This document shows, piece after piece, positions 6,987 through 12,320 of a DNA stretch of 12,320 nt. Made by a program: the position numbers and the translations under genes. Every line of letters starts with the position of its first letter. Position 1 is the first letter of the stretch. This DNA comes from an uncultured Prevotella sp. (GTDB lineage: Bacteria; Bacteroidota; Bacteroidia; Bacteroidales; Bacteroidaceae). A model generated the notes under the pieces. It saw nothing but the letters and a program-made list of their open reading frames with translations, searched no databases and was not told where the DNA came from. The stretch lies in NCBI GenBank assembly GCA_900548745.1, contig URLQ01000087.1:1-12320 (forward strand), given 5' to 3'.

Positions 6987-6998
6987 TGTCGGAGAGTT
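6971..6998 (+). terminator. Hairpin enclosing the coaE stop codon, possible weak terminator
   Basis: Arms 6971-6982 (AACTGTCCGACA) and 6987-6998 (TGTCGGAGAGTT) pair at 11 of 12 positions around the 4-base loop GTAA, which contains the coaE stop codon TAA. Only GTTT follows, so the U-tract is poor for an intrinsic terminator. It could instead act in attenuation, protect the 3' end, or affect termination of translation. The structure is seen in the sequence; its role is inference. Confidence 0.45.
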
Positions 6999-7008
6999 GT
7001 TTAAAGAG

Positions 7009-7038
7009 GCTGTTTACGATGTCTAAACATGCTGTTTA
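7009..7038 (+). repeat. Direct repeats with alternative hairpins in the DUF5606 leader
   Basis: GCTGTTTA occurs at 7009-7016 and again at 7031-7038, 22 bp apart. Between them TAAAC (7024-7028) can pair either with the upstream GTTTA (7012-7016) or the downstream GTTTA (7034-7038), giving two mutually exclusive small stems. The stretch lies in the 153-nt gap between coaE and DUF5606, where I find no consensus TAnnTTTG promoter. The stems are only 5 bp, so this may be chance. Confidence 0.3.
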
Positions 7039-7139
7039 TGAAACCTAATCATGATGGTAACAATATTTAAACTGTCAGGCAGAAATCATGAGTTATATAA
7101 ATGACAAATAATAATATAAAATATAAAACAATTAAAACA

Positions 7140-7574
7140 ATGGATTATACAATTTTATCAGTAGCTGGAAAACCAGGACTTTATAAGCTCGTATCGAGAG
7201 CAAAGATGAATCTTATCGTAGAGGCGTTGGATGAGACACATCGTCGCGTGCCTGTTTTTGCTTCTGATCGTGTGACAAGTCTTTCAGACATAGCTATGTA
7301 TACAAATGATGAGGATGTGCCTTTGATGAATATTCTTGATTCTGTTCTTCGTAAGGAGGACGGCAAGGTTTGTTCTCTCAACTACCGCAAGTGTTCAAAG
7401 GAAGAGCTTCATGCTTATTTCGCAGAGGTACTGCCTGATTATGATCGTGACCGCGTTCACGACAGTGATATCAAGAAGTTGCTCCAGTGGTACAATATCC
7501 TTGTAAGTAATGGAGTGACAAATTTTGTTGAGGAAGAGAAAGAAGATACTGAGGATACTGCTTCTGCAGAATAA
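7140..7574 (+). CDS. DUF5606 family protein of unknown function
   Basis: This 144-residue cytoplasmic-looking protein has no signal peptide or membrane segment. The N-terminal motif MDYTILSVAGKPGLYKLVS, followed by RRVPVFASDRVTSLSDIAMY, is what I recognise as DUF5606, a small family found in Bacteroidetes next to coaE. The middle is helical and charged, with a segment resembling ELHAYFAEVLPDYDRDRVHDSDIKK, and the C-terminus is a Glu/Asp-rich tail (EEEKEDTEDTASAE). The frame extends upstream to an ATG at 7101, but the extra residues are low-complexity Asn/Lys encoded by the A-rich leader, so I chose the ATG at 7140. A strong terminator follows at 7604-7646. No enzymatic motif is visible, and I do not assign a function. 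Confidence 0.8.
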   Translation: MDYTILSVAGKPGLYKLVSRAKMNLIVEALDETHRRVPVFASDRVTSLSDIAMYTNDEDVPLMNILDSVLRKEDGKVCSLNYRKCSKEELHAYFAEVLPDYDRDRVHDSDIKKLLQWYNILVSNGVTNFVEEEKEDTEDTASAE

Positions 7575-7603
7575 GTCCTGAGGCTTGGAATATAAGTTTT
7601 TTC

Positions 7604-7655
7604 AATGCAGATTAACAGAGAGATGCTTTTTCTGATAATCTGCATTTTCTGTTTT
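7604..7655 (+). terminator. Rho-independent terminator after DUF5606
   Basis: AATGCAGATTA at 7604-7614 and TAATCTGCATT at 7636-7646 are perfect 11-bp complements, and the 21-base loop can pair further through CAGA and TCTG. The stem is followed by TTCTGTTTTT (7646-7655), a U-rich stretch on the plus strand. On the minus strand the opposite flank would be A-rich, so it works in one direction only. It closes the nusB to DUF5606 run and implies nth is read from another promoter or by read-through. Confidence 0.8.
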
Positions 7656-7674
7656 TACAAGAATAATTTGGAGT

Positions 7675-8325
7675 ATGAAACGTTCTGAACGATATAGTCA
7701 TGTGCTTGAATATTTCAAGAAGAATATGCAGCATGTTACGACAGAGCTGGAGTTTGGCAGTGTCTTTCAGCTACTTGTGGCAACCCTGCTTAGTGCACAG
7801 TGTACAGACAAGCGTGTAAATATGGTGACGCCGGAACTCTTTCGCCGCTATCCGGATGCCAGGTCTATGGCACAGGCTGACGAGGAGGATATATATGAAT
7901 ATATACGCAGCGTGTCGTATCCTAATGCCAAAGCGAAACATCTGGTAAGGATGGCAAACGAGCTGTGTGAGAATTTCAATGGTGAGGTGCCAGCCACTAT
8001 GGAAGGACTGACAAGTCTGAGTGGAGTAGGGCGCAAGACCGCCAACGTATTGCTTGCTGTAGCTTTCGGTAAGGCTGCGATGCCTGTCGATACCCATGTG
8101 TTCAGAGTGAGCCACAGGTTGGGATTGGTTGGAAAAACAGCCACAACACCGCTTGACGTTGAGAAGACTCTTGTCAAGAACATTCCAGAAGATATGCAGG
8201 CAGACGCCCATCATTGGTTGTTGGTGCACGGCAGGTATGTGTGCACAAGTCGTGCTCCACATTGCAAGGATTGTCCCTTTGATGAGTTCTGTCCTAAGCT
8301 GATGGAAAACTCAAAGGTCAGATGA
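7675..8325 (+). CDS. nth: Endonuclease III, DNA glycosylase/AP lyase
   Basis: Nth removes oxidised pyrimidines from DNA and cuts at the resulting abasic site, in base excision repair. The 216-residue product is full length. The helix-hairpin-helix LTSLSGVGRKTANVLL carries the catalytic Lys121, and VDTHVFRVSHRLGL carries the catalytic Asp139, equivalent to Lys120 and Asp138 of E. coli. The iron-sulfur cluster ligands Cys190, Cys197, Cys200 and Cys206 keep the C-x6-C-x2-C-x5-C spacing. GGAG sits only one base before the ATG, too close for a normal Shine-Dalgarno site. It lies 20 nt beyond the DUF5606 terminator, and I see no full consensus promoter between them (a partial ATAATTTG ends at 7670). 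It converges on tilS. Confidence 0.97.
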   Translation: MKRSERYSHVLEYFKKNMQHVTTELEFGSVFQLLVATLLSAQCTDKRVNMVTPELFRRYPDARSMAQADEEDIYEYIRSVSYPNAKAKHLVRMANELCENFNGEVPATMEGLTSLSGVGRKTANVLLAVAFGKAAMPVDTHVFRVSHRLGLVGKTATTPLDVEKTLVKNIPEDMQADAHHWLLVHGRYVCTSRAPHCKDCPFDEFCPKLMENSKVR

Positions 8326-8376
8326 AGGTTTTTATAGGTTCAACGGTCAGTTCTTTAAAAGTCTCGTGATTTGATA

Positions 8377-8409
8377 GCGTTCAATGGTAAATATTTTAGA
8401 ACGCCATTG
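8377..8409. repeat. Overlapping inverted repeats at the convergent nth/tilS junction
   Basis: GCGTTC (8377-8382) pairs with GAACGC (8399-8404), and CAATGG (8382-8387) pairs with CCATTG (8404-8409). The two 6-bp stems share bases and cross, so only one can form at a time. Neither has a good U-tract on either strand, making this a weak candidate for a bidirectional terminator. The 92-bp gap also holds TCAGTTCTTTA at 8347-8357, repeated at 8418-8428, where it covers the tilS stop. Confidence 0.3.
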
Positions 8410-8417
8410 TCGGATGC

Positions 8418-9764
8418 TCAGTTCTTTACCAGTTCAATGACCAAGGCTTTGGCAGAACCGCTTTCTATTTTGAATCTGTTGTCGGGGCGTTCACCGACGA
8501 TCCAGATAATGTTTCCGTCAGCATCTGTAATGACGAGCTGGCGTTGTTTGTCGAAAAGTGAAACCTTACGGTCGGTAAGATAGTCGCTAATGAGTTTCTT
8601 GCCATTCATTCCGAATGGTACGAACCAGTCGCCCTCCGCTGTCTTTCTAATCTTTATAGGAAACTTCACTTTCGTTGCATCAAAGGAAGCCACGTGCTTT
8701 TCTCTTGAAATCTTAAACGAACCGTCGATTTCCGTTTCCTTTATTCTAAGTTTTGTCGTTTCGGAGTATACATAAGTGCCGCACTCTGGAACCGTCATCC
8801 GTTTGTCCGTCCCCTTGTCTATCGGTTCAACAATGATGTCGTTGCGGTCGATGAGTATGCGATGTGTGGCAGAAGAGAAAATCTTTCCCGACTGTACCTG
8901 CGACTGAAGCTTGTTGTAGATGTCCTCAATCGTGGCAGGCGAGAAGGAGAATCTGCTTAATATATTATATAAGGTATACTCCGGAGAAATCTCGTTTAGT
9001 AGAGATGGTATGTTGATAATTGTGCAATCACCCTTTGTCGTAGAAACCCTGTCTGCTGCTTTCTCTATAGCATTGTTGAAAACCTTGGCAGCCTCGTTGA
9101 TTCTGTTTGCCGTGTTGGCTATGTCCTTGTCAGCCAAAGGATTGATGGAGCGTATCAGCGGCATGAGGTTAAGGCGTATCTTGTTTCGGGTCACGTCGTC
9201 AATGAGATTAGTGCTGTCCGTAACGAAGTCCTGTCCTTTGTCGTTTAGATACTTCTCGATGTCGGCTCTTGAAACGCAGAGCATAGGTCGGAGGATGAAT
9301 CCGTTTTTAGGAGCGATGCCTGTAAGACCGTTTATGCCGGTGCCACGTATCAGGTTGATGAGCAGCGTCTCTACGGAGTCTTCACGATGATGTCCCACAC
9401 AGATGCCGTCGGCACAGATGTCATTCCTCAGTTGTTCGAAGTAGGCATATCGTAAGTTGCGGGCAGCCATTTCGATACTGATTTTATGTAGTGCGGCATA
9501 TTCCAGGGTGTTGAAATGAACAATATGTATTTCAATGCCTTTCTTTTTGCAAAGAGAGATGCAGAACTGTTCGTCACGCTCCGACTCCTTGCCTCGCAGA
9601 TGGAAGTTGCAGTGTACAGCATCAACGTCGAATCCTAATTCTTTAAGTGCAAGAATGAGAGAGACACTGTCGGCTCCTCCCGACAGTGCCACAAGGTATT
9701 TCTTGTTCTTGTCCATCAGACGGTTGTGTCTGATAAAGTCGTGTATCTTCTCTATGAATGACAT
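8418..9764 (-). CDS. tilS: tRNA(Ile)-lysidine synthetase
   Basis: TilS uses ATP to attach lysine to C34 of the CAU-anticodon tRNA(Ile), so that it reads AUA and is charged with isoleucine. The 448-residue protein has the N-type ATP pyrophosphatase loop SGGADS at 28-33, then the conserved VHCNFHLRGKESERDEQFC. This is followed by the GHHREDSVETLLINLIRGTG region and the GLTGI motif of the catalytic domain. The C-terminal half contains a beta-rich tRNA-binding domain ending in a GDWFVPFGMNGKKLISDYLTD-like segment. The length is typical of TilS proteins with the full C-terminal domain. It is the last gene of a minus-strand run after the exonuclease and the rRNA methyltransferase, separated from the latter by 62 nt without a consensus promoter. 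Confidence 0.96.
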   Translation of the reverse strand: MSFIEKIHDFIRHNRLMDKNKKYLVALSGGADSVSLILALKELGFDVDAVHCNFHLRGKESERDEQFCISLCKKKGIEIHIVHFNTLEYAALHKISIEMAARNLRYAYFEQLRNDICADGICVGHHREDSVETLLINLIRGTGINGLTGIAPKNGFILRPMLCVSRADIEKYLNDKGQDFVTDSTNLIDDVTRNKIRLNLMPLIRSINPLADKDIANTANRINEAAKVFNNAIEKAADRVSTTKGDCTIINIPSLLNEISPEYTLYNILSRFSFSPATIEDIYNKLQSQVQSGKIFSSATHRILIDRNDIIVEPIDKGTDKRMTVPECGTYVYSETTKLRIKETEIDGSFKISREKHVASFDATKVKFPIKIRKTAEGDWFVPFGMNGKKLISDYLTDRKVSLFDKQRQLVITDADGNIIWIVGERPDNRFKIESGSAKALVIELVKN

Positions 9765-9826
9765 ATTCCTTCAGTACTTCAATGCCATGCTGTCTGTACG
9801 GCAACGCAACATCATCAATAAAAATA

Positions 9827-11014
9827 TTATTCTACGTACAGCACCAGACCCTTCAGGTATTCTCCTTCAGGATGATAGATGTTGATAGGATGGTCCGCCG
9901 GCTGATGAAGCTGGTGCAGTATGCGTACGTTTCTTCCGGAAATCGCAGCCGCCGTAAATACAGCATTGCGGAAGTTCTCCTTCGTCACCACCTGTGAGCA
10001 GCTGAAGGTGAAGAGTATTCCTCCGTGCTTGATTTTCTCGAAAGCCTTCACGTTGAGTCGTGTGTATCCCTTCAGCGCATTGCGCAGAGCCGCTCTGTGC
10101 TTGGCAAAGGCAGGAGGGTCGAGAATTATGAGGTCGTAGAAGTCCTCGGCATTGTCGAGAAACTTGAAAGCGTCTTCGCAGAATGCCTGATGACGGTCGT
10201 CGCCAGGGAAGTTGAGTTCTACGTTGGCGTTTGTCAGTTCTATCGCCTTTGCGCTGCTGTCAACGGAATGTACGAGGTTAGCTCCGCCTCTCATTGCATA
10301 GAAAGAGAATCCGCCGGTGTAGCAGAACATGTTGAGTACGTTCTTTCCCTTGGCATATTTCTCAAGCAGACTGCGGTTTTCACGCTGGTCAACGAAGAAG
10401 CCAGTCTTCTGTCCTTTCAGCCAGTCCACGTGGAACTTCAGGCCGTTTTCCAGAGCAGTGTTGTCGGTGCTGCCCCCGATGATGAAGCCGTTCTCCTGTC
10501 CGAGTTCCGCTTTATATGGCAGAGTTGTCTCGCTCTTGTAGAAGACGTTCTCCACCCGTCCGTCAGCAACCTTTACGAGAGCCTTTGCAATCTCGTTGCG
10601 GTGTATGTGCATGCCTACGCTGTGTGCCTGCATCACAGCCGTCTTGCCGTAGCAGTCAATAACGAGTCCCGGCAGGTTGTCGCCCTCTCCGTGTACCAGT
10701 CTGTAGGTGTTGTTTTCCGGGTTGTCGGCAATGCCGATGGCAAGTCTCATGCGCAGTGCCTGCGACAGACGCTCAGTCCAGAAATCTTCATTGATGTCGA
10801 TGTCTTCAAACGACAATACTCTTACAGCGATGCTTCCTATCTGGAAGTGTCCTACAGCGATGAAGTCTCCGTTAGCGGTAAACACCTTCACCGTGTCTCC
10901 CTCGCAGATGTCCTCGTCCATCTTGTTGATAGCTCCTGAGAACACCCATGGGTGGAAGCGCTTCAGACTTTCTTCCTTACCTTTCTTAAGGTATATTGAC
11001 TTATATGAGTTCAT
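9827..11014 (-). CDS. rlmI: RlmI-like 23S rRNA (cytosine-C5) methyltransferase
   Basis: The 395-residue protein has the architecture of E. coli RlmI (396 residues), which makes m5C1962 in 23S rRNA. An N-terminal PUA domain (about 5-80) has RFHPWVFSGAI and GDFIAVGHFQ. The linker domain has YRLVHGEGDNLPGLVID, then comes the KTGFFVDQRENR segment (203-214). The Rossmann methyltransferase has the SAM-binding loop VLNMFCYTGGFS (226-237), the acidic VDSS turn near 251, DPPAF (299-303), and FSCSQ with Cys339 near the end. It lies 66 nt after the exonuclease gene on the same strand. The exact target base is inferred from the E. coli homologue; related family members such as RlmK or other Cys-type methyltransferases differ in target, so the symbol is by similarity. 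Confidence 0.88.
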   Translation of the reverse strand: MNSYKSIYLKKGKEESLKRFHPWVFSGAINKMDEDICEGDTVKVFTANGDFIAVGHFQIGSIAVRVLSFEDIDINEDFWTERLSQALRMRLAIGIADNPENNTYRLVHGEGDNLPGLVIDCYGKTAVMQAHSVGMHIHRNEIAKALVKVADGRVENVFYKSETTLPYKAELGQENGFIIGGSTDNTALENGLKFHVDWLKGQKTGFFVDQRENRSLLEKYAKGKNVLNMFCYTGGFSFYAMRGGANLVHSVDSSAKAIELTNANVELNFPGDDRHQAFCEDAFKFLDNAEDFYDLIILDPPAFAKHRAALRNALKGYTRLNVKAFEKIKHGGILFTFSCSQVVTKENFRNAVFTAAAISGRNVRILHQLHQPADHPINIYHPEGEYLKGLVLYVE

Positions 11015-11080
11015 AAAACGTATTGTTATCTGATTATAAAATGGTTTCTATACTTGCGTGGTTACACCGTCTTTAGCGGC

Positions 11081-11719
11081 TTATCCAACCTTTTGTTCCT
11101 CTTCCGGTTTGACCACCAGTTCGTAATCTCCCGTGTCTTCAAGCTTCTGCAGTTCCTCATAGAGCATGATACACGCCCATGCATCTGTAGCGGCATAGTT
11201 CTTCTGTTGCTGTGTAAGAATGTCAGCCTCCCAGTTGGAAAGTCTTTGCGCCTTGCTAATCTTCTGTCCGAAGAAGTTGGCGTAAAGCTTCTGCAAGCTC
11301 AGGTCTTCAATGCCTATTTCGCCGACATGCTTCTGCAGGTCGATGAAATTGCCGGGTCTGAAATCCGCCCTTCTGTGCATAGACATGATGTCGTCGTGTA
11401 ATGACAGTCCGATTTTTGGAACAGTAGTGTCTTCAAGCAGTTTGAGTATCGATGCTGTGATGCCCGTATAGTTGAGGCGGAACAGGAAACAGATGTCGTG
11501 GGTAGCCACTTGCAGCAGCGCCACCTTATGGTTGATGCCCTTTTTGAAGGCAGGTCTTGTTTCCGTATCAACGCCCAGAATGGGTTGCGCCAGCAGGAAG
11601 TCAACCGCTTTGTCAGCATCATTTTCCGTTGTAACAACCACGATGCGTCCTGGAAAGAGCACCTTAGGCAAGTTTGAGATAGAACGCTTGTCTATCTTGT
11701 TGTAAATTACTTTTTTCAT
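11081..11719 (-). CDS. 3'-5' exonuclease of the DEDD (RNase D-like) superfamily
   Basis: This 212-residue protein consists of one DEDDy exonuclease domain. Motif I is GVDTET with Asp51 and Glu53, motif II is KIGLSLHDD with Asp110 as the likely metal ligand, and motif III is YAATDAWA with Tyr175 and Asp179. It lacks the HRDC domains of full-length RNase D, so it may process RNA or act on DNA; the substrate is not determined from sequence. The usual Asn of motif II is Ser106 here. The frame is open to an ATG at 11770, but a -7 promoter box at 11740-11747 lies inside that extension, so the start is the ATG at 11719. It heads the cluster with rlmI and tilS, which fits an RNA-maturation role (inference). 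The C-terminus is acidic and probably disordered. Confidence 0.88.
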   Translation of the reverse strand: MKKVIYNKIDKRSISNLPKVLFPGRIVVVTTENDADKAVDFLLAQPILGVDTETRPAFKKGINHKVALLQVATHDICFLFRLNYTGITASILKLLEDTTVPKIGLSLHDDIMSMHRRADFRPGNFIDLQKHVGEIGIEDLSLQKLYANFFGQKISKAQRLSNWEADILTQQQKNYAATDAWACIMLYEELQKLEDTGDYELVVKPEEEQKVG

Positions 11720-11739
11720 TGGATTAATTAATCGGGGTG

Positions 11740-11747
11740 CAAAAATA
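11740..11747 (-). promoter_or_regulatory. -7 promoter element for the exonuclease-rlmI-tilS cluster
   Basis: On the minus strand the bases read TATTTTTG, an exact TAnnTTTG match, identical to the -7 box before nusB. Transcription would begin near 11733, about 14 nt before the ATG at 11719. No good TTTG -33 box is found at 19-21 bases upstream (TGTG is nearest). It also rules out the longer frame beginning at 11770. Confidence 0.55.
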
Positions 11748-11916
11748 CGAAAAAAAATGCAGAAACACATATTATTATATAATAAATATCATTTTTCAGT
11801 CTGCCGCACTCTTGTCGGAAGTTGATTCAGACAAGTGTTCCCGACTGCGCTTTCTGTGCGAGAAACGGTTCGTCCCGATACTTGATAACTGGGCTTGAAC
11901 TTTGACTCAAGGTTTT

Positions 11917-11960
11917 CAGTACTCTTATGTAAGTACTGCAGTAATCTCCCGTAAGTACTG
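11917..11960. repeat. Inverted and direct repeats built on AGTACTG
   Basis: CAGTACT (11917-11923) and AGTACTG (11932-11938) form a 7-bp stem with an 8-base loop. The 10-base unit GTAAGTACTG occurs at 11929-11938 and again at 11951-11960, exactly 22 bp apart, about two helical turns. The spacing would suit a dimeric binding protein, but no gene is clearly placed to be controlled by it. Confidence 0.5.
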
Positions 11961-12158
11961 GAATAGCCTCCTTAAGAGTTTTGGAGAAAACTACATGGTT
12001 AAGCAGAATAAAGGCTCATCCGATATTTGGAGTGATGTAAACAGGAGATAGTTTGAAACTATAGCTACAATATCACGTGTACAACTTTTTCTTAGCCAGT
12101 AGACTTTATCCAACATATCATAAGCCTATCAAACTCTCTCAATCAAGAAGTCAAACTG

Positions 12159-12190
12159 CCTCTCCCCCTTCAGGGGAGACGGGAGAGAGG
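12159..12190. repeat. GC-rich palindromic element (REP-like)
   Basis: TCTCCCC (12161-12167) and GGGGAGA (12173-12179) form a perfect 7-bp stem around CTTCA, and the flanks CCTCTC (12159-12164) and GAGAGG (12185-12190) can form a competing outer pairing. The composition (C-rich then G-rich) stands out from the AT-rich surroundings. Short elements of this look recur between genes in Bacteroidales genomes as I remember them, but copy number cannot be seen from one window. Confidence 0.5.
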
Positions 12191-12234
12191 TAAGAAAATG
12201 TAGCACTTTTGTTTTAATTACCGACCCCCTCTAT

Positions 12235-12317
12235 CTCCCTCTAAAAATCCGATTAAGCGAGAGAAGAAGAAGCTTGTTTGTTCTTCCGAGCGTGAGGATT
12301 TTATCTAAAGCGGGGAG
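12235..12317. repeat. Nested inverted repeats at the window end
   Basis: From outside inwards, CTCCC (12235-12239) pairs with GGGAG (12313-12317), AAAATCC (12244-12250) with GGATTTT (12296-12302), and GAAGAA (12266-12271) with TTCTTC (12281-12286) around a 9-base loop. Three concentric stems centred on the same point suggest a folded RNA or a palindromic repeat unit. The window ends 3 bases beyond the outer arm, so the full element may be longer. Confidence 0.45.
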
Positions 12318-12320
12318 GAC

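Larger units (their letters stand above)
11772..12320. other. Long intergenic region with many short repeats and no convincing gene
   Basis: Apart from a short AT-rich start (to about 11796), this 549-bp stretch has no open frame over about 50 codons on either strand and no tRNA I can recognise. It contains several inverted and direct repeats. A hairpin CTTGTC/GACAAG lies at 11811-11835. CAGTACT/AGTACTG occurs at 11917-11938, and GTAAGTACTG is repeated at 11929 and 11951. TCAAACT is repeated at 12129 and 12151. There is also a GC-rich palindrome at 12159-12190 and nested inverted repeats from 12235 to the window end. It may be a decayed gene, a cluster of dispersed repeats, or the edge of a mobile element that continues outside the window. 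Confidence 0.6.

Noticed and set aside
10025..10939. Plus-strand open frame of 304 codons opposite the rlmI-like gene
   Set aside because: The minus strand encodes a full-length methyltransferase with all motifs. The plus frame is rich in Val, Ser and Cys without any domain signal, so it is a shadow.
11799..11906. Minus-strand open frame of 36 codons (contains GTNRFSHRKRSREHLSEST)
   Set aside because: It looks protein-like but has no ATG, is short, and overlaps a hairpin; I cannot separate it from chance.
1..12320. Possible CRISPR array, tRNA, rRNA, integrase, transposase, toxin-antitoxin or defence genes
   Set aside because: No regularly spaced repeat series, no tRNA-like cloverleaf that I can recognise, and no protein with such motifs on either strand. 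The 22-bp spacings at 7009/7031, 11929/11951 and 12129/12151 are pairs of unrelated short words and are probably coincidence.

Overview
The window looks like an ordinary housekeeping stretch of a Bacteroidales chromosome, most likely Prevotella or a close relative. I base this on a type IX secretion 'plug' family gene, a NusB of about 310 residues, the gene order nusB-yajC-ybbR-coaE-DUF5606, promoters of the Bacteroidetes form TTTG-N20-TAnnTTTG, and A-rich leaders without Shine-Dalgarno sites. The genus is inferred from remembered gene order and protein character, not from a search.

Layout. (1) Positions 1-43 hold the first 14 codons of a minus-strand gene with its own -7 box. (2) Positions 3949-296 are a minus-strand cluster read rplY, pth, hslR, purN, T9SS plug-like protein (DUF5103). 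The last four are nearly or actually overlapping (TAATG junction, then 13-nt and 2-nt gaps). A strong hairpin separates rplY from the rest. (3) Positions 3827-4059 are a divergent promoter region. (4) Positions 4060-7574 are the plus-strand run nusB, yajC, ybbR, coaE, DUF5606, closed by a good intrinsic terminator, followed by nth. (5) nth converges on a minus-strand RNA-processing cluster: a 3'-5' exonuclease of the RNase D type, an RlmI-like 23S rRNA methyltransferase, and tilS. (6) Positions 11772-12320 contain no convincing gene but are full of short inverted and direct repeats.

How the genes work together. The minus cluster on the left centres on the large ribosomal subunit and peptidyl-tRNA rescue: bL25, peptidyl-tRNA hydrolase and Hsp15-like S4 protein. 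A purine enzyme and an envelope protein follow. The right-hand plus run mixes transcription antitermination (NusB), Sec accessory protein YajC, a YbbR-domain membrane protein and coenzyme A synthesis (CoaE). The far right minus cluster handles tRNA and rRNA maturation.

I found no convincing new multi-gene system. The items most worth a second look are regulatory: the hairpin between rplY and pth, whose G-U pairs show which strand it serves; the hairpin that places the coaE stop codon in its loop; the uncharacterised DUF5606 with its structured leader; and the repeat-rich tail of the window.
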